Assembly (NCBI RefSeq): GCF_001278755.1
Contig: NZ_CP012601.1
Coordinates: 1,364,001-1,428,000 of the forward strand
Direction: 5' to 3'
From: Bacillus sp. FJAT-22090
Lineage (GTDB): Bacteria > Bacillota > Bacilli > Bacillales_A > Planococcaceae
Length of the DNA: 64,000 nucleotides
Shown here: positions 63,698-64,000 of the stretch, piece after piece
Layout of the letters: each line of letters opens with the position of its first letter
How positions within the stretch are numbered: the stretch's first letter is position 1
Position numbers and translations under genes: made by a program
Notes under the pieces: model-generated
Told to the model about the DNA's origin: nothing
Database searches by the model: none
What the model saw: the letters and a program-made list of their open reading frames with translations, nothing else

Positions 63698-64000
63698 ATT
63701 TTCCTATAAATTGTTGTGTCCAATAGAAACCACTATCTGATAATCCAACGCCTATATGTGTAAAGGATGGATTCATTATATTTTCTCTATGGCCTGGAGA
63801 TTTCATCCATGCATCCACTACCTCTTCAGCACTTGGTTGACCCATAGCAATGTTTTCACCTGCAGAATTATAAGTGATTCCTAAAGCTTTCATTTGATCG
63901 AATGGTGAACCGTACGTTGGACTAGTATGAGAAAAATAGTTTTTATTTTTCATATCCTGTGATTTTTCCTGTGCTGATTGGGTAAGCTTTACATCAATTT
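63696..64000 (-). CDS. CAP/SCP-domain protein, 5' end cut by the window
   Basis: The frame is open from the right edge (IDVKLTQSAQEKSQDMKNKNYFSH) to the stop, so the ATG at 63953 is internal. The family signatures are SHTSPTYGSPFDQM, SAGENIAMGQ, VDAWMKSPGHRENIMNPSFTHIGVG and the C-terminal YWTQQF. This is the C-terminal CAP domain of YkwD-like secreted proteins found in spore formers. The signal peptide and N-terminal region lie outside the window. Confidence 0.9.
   Translation of the reverse strand, partial: IDVKLTQSAQEKSQDMKNKNYFSHTSPTYGSPFDQMKALGITYNSAGENIAMGQPSAEEVVDAWMKSPGHRENIMNPSFTHIGVGLSDSGFYWTQQFIGK

Overview
The window is low-GC, densely packed chromosomal DNA from a spore-forming Bacillota, most like the Planococcaceae/Bacillaceae (Psychrobacillus, Lysinibacillus or Sporosarcina type). 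The evidence is AGGAGG-type ribosome sites with frequent TTG and GTG starts, T-box and S-box leaders, spore-surface genes and the arlRS-odhAB gene order. No prophage or CRISPR array was seen. The genus assignment is inference.

Layout. 1-3.0 kb: trpD-C-F-B operon on the minus strand behind a T-box leader with a UGG specifier; it starts at trpD, with no trpE or trpG. 3.6-7.1 kb: a long, type-2-like ileS with its own Ile T-box and sigma-A promoter. 7.1-10.4 kb: a frameshifted GNAT gene, then an RNPP-type (NprR-like) receptor followed by a 43-codon exported-peptide gene, a 21-bp palindrome in front of the receptor, and a divergent yvrJ-like small gene. 10.5-14.7 kb: a minus-strand run of small enzymes (racemase-like, HAD, FosB, histidine phosphatase, GrpB, esterase, DUF1572). 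14.8-21.5 kb: iolS-like reductase, metA with SAM riboswitch, a chemotaxis receptor, and an ABC-F gene preceded by a 43-codon leader ORF and an attenuator. 21.3-27.4 kb: envelope and stress genes, including lipoprotein, AI-2E-family permease, LCP protein, msrA, a resolvase-like protein without its catalytic serine, SulP and UspA.

27.5-39.3 kb is a spore-surface block. A complete mnxABCDEFG-type manganese-oxidase operon runs on the minus strand, ending in a 1214-aa multicopper oxidase. Around it lie a gene paralogous to mnxD, a Cys-rich protein, a YjcZ-type peptide, a PKD-domain protein and a collagen-like protein. Together they could form a Mn(II)-oxidising outer spore layer. 39.9-51.3 kb: ykpA (ABC-F), homospermidine-synthase-like enzyme, RsbR-like STAS protein, cold-shock gene with competing 5'UTR hairpins, acylphosphatase, xpaC-telA, and a MoxR/VWA pair. 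51.46-52.03 kb: a non-coding MITE-like element with inverted ends and a 7-bp target duplication. It carries a GC-rich repeat also present at 3.24 kb. 52.1-60.2 kb: odhB-odhA, arlRS-like two-component system and a PAS-GGDEF protein. 60.4-64 kb: a tRNA-like RNA leader before a GNAT gene, a second-type MurG, a MATE exporter and a CAP-domain protein cut by the window end.

The candidates I would check first are the RNPP/peptide cassette, the tRNA-like leader at 60.4 kb, the extended mnx locus with its extra mnxD paralogue, the ABC-F leader ORF, and the MITE.
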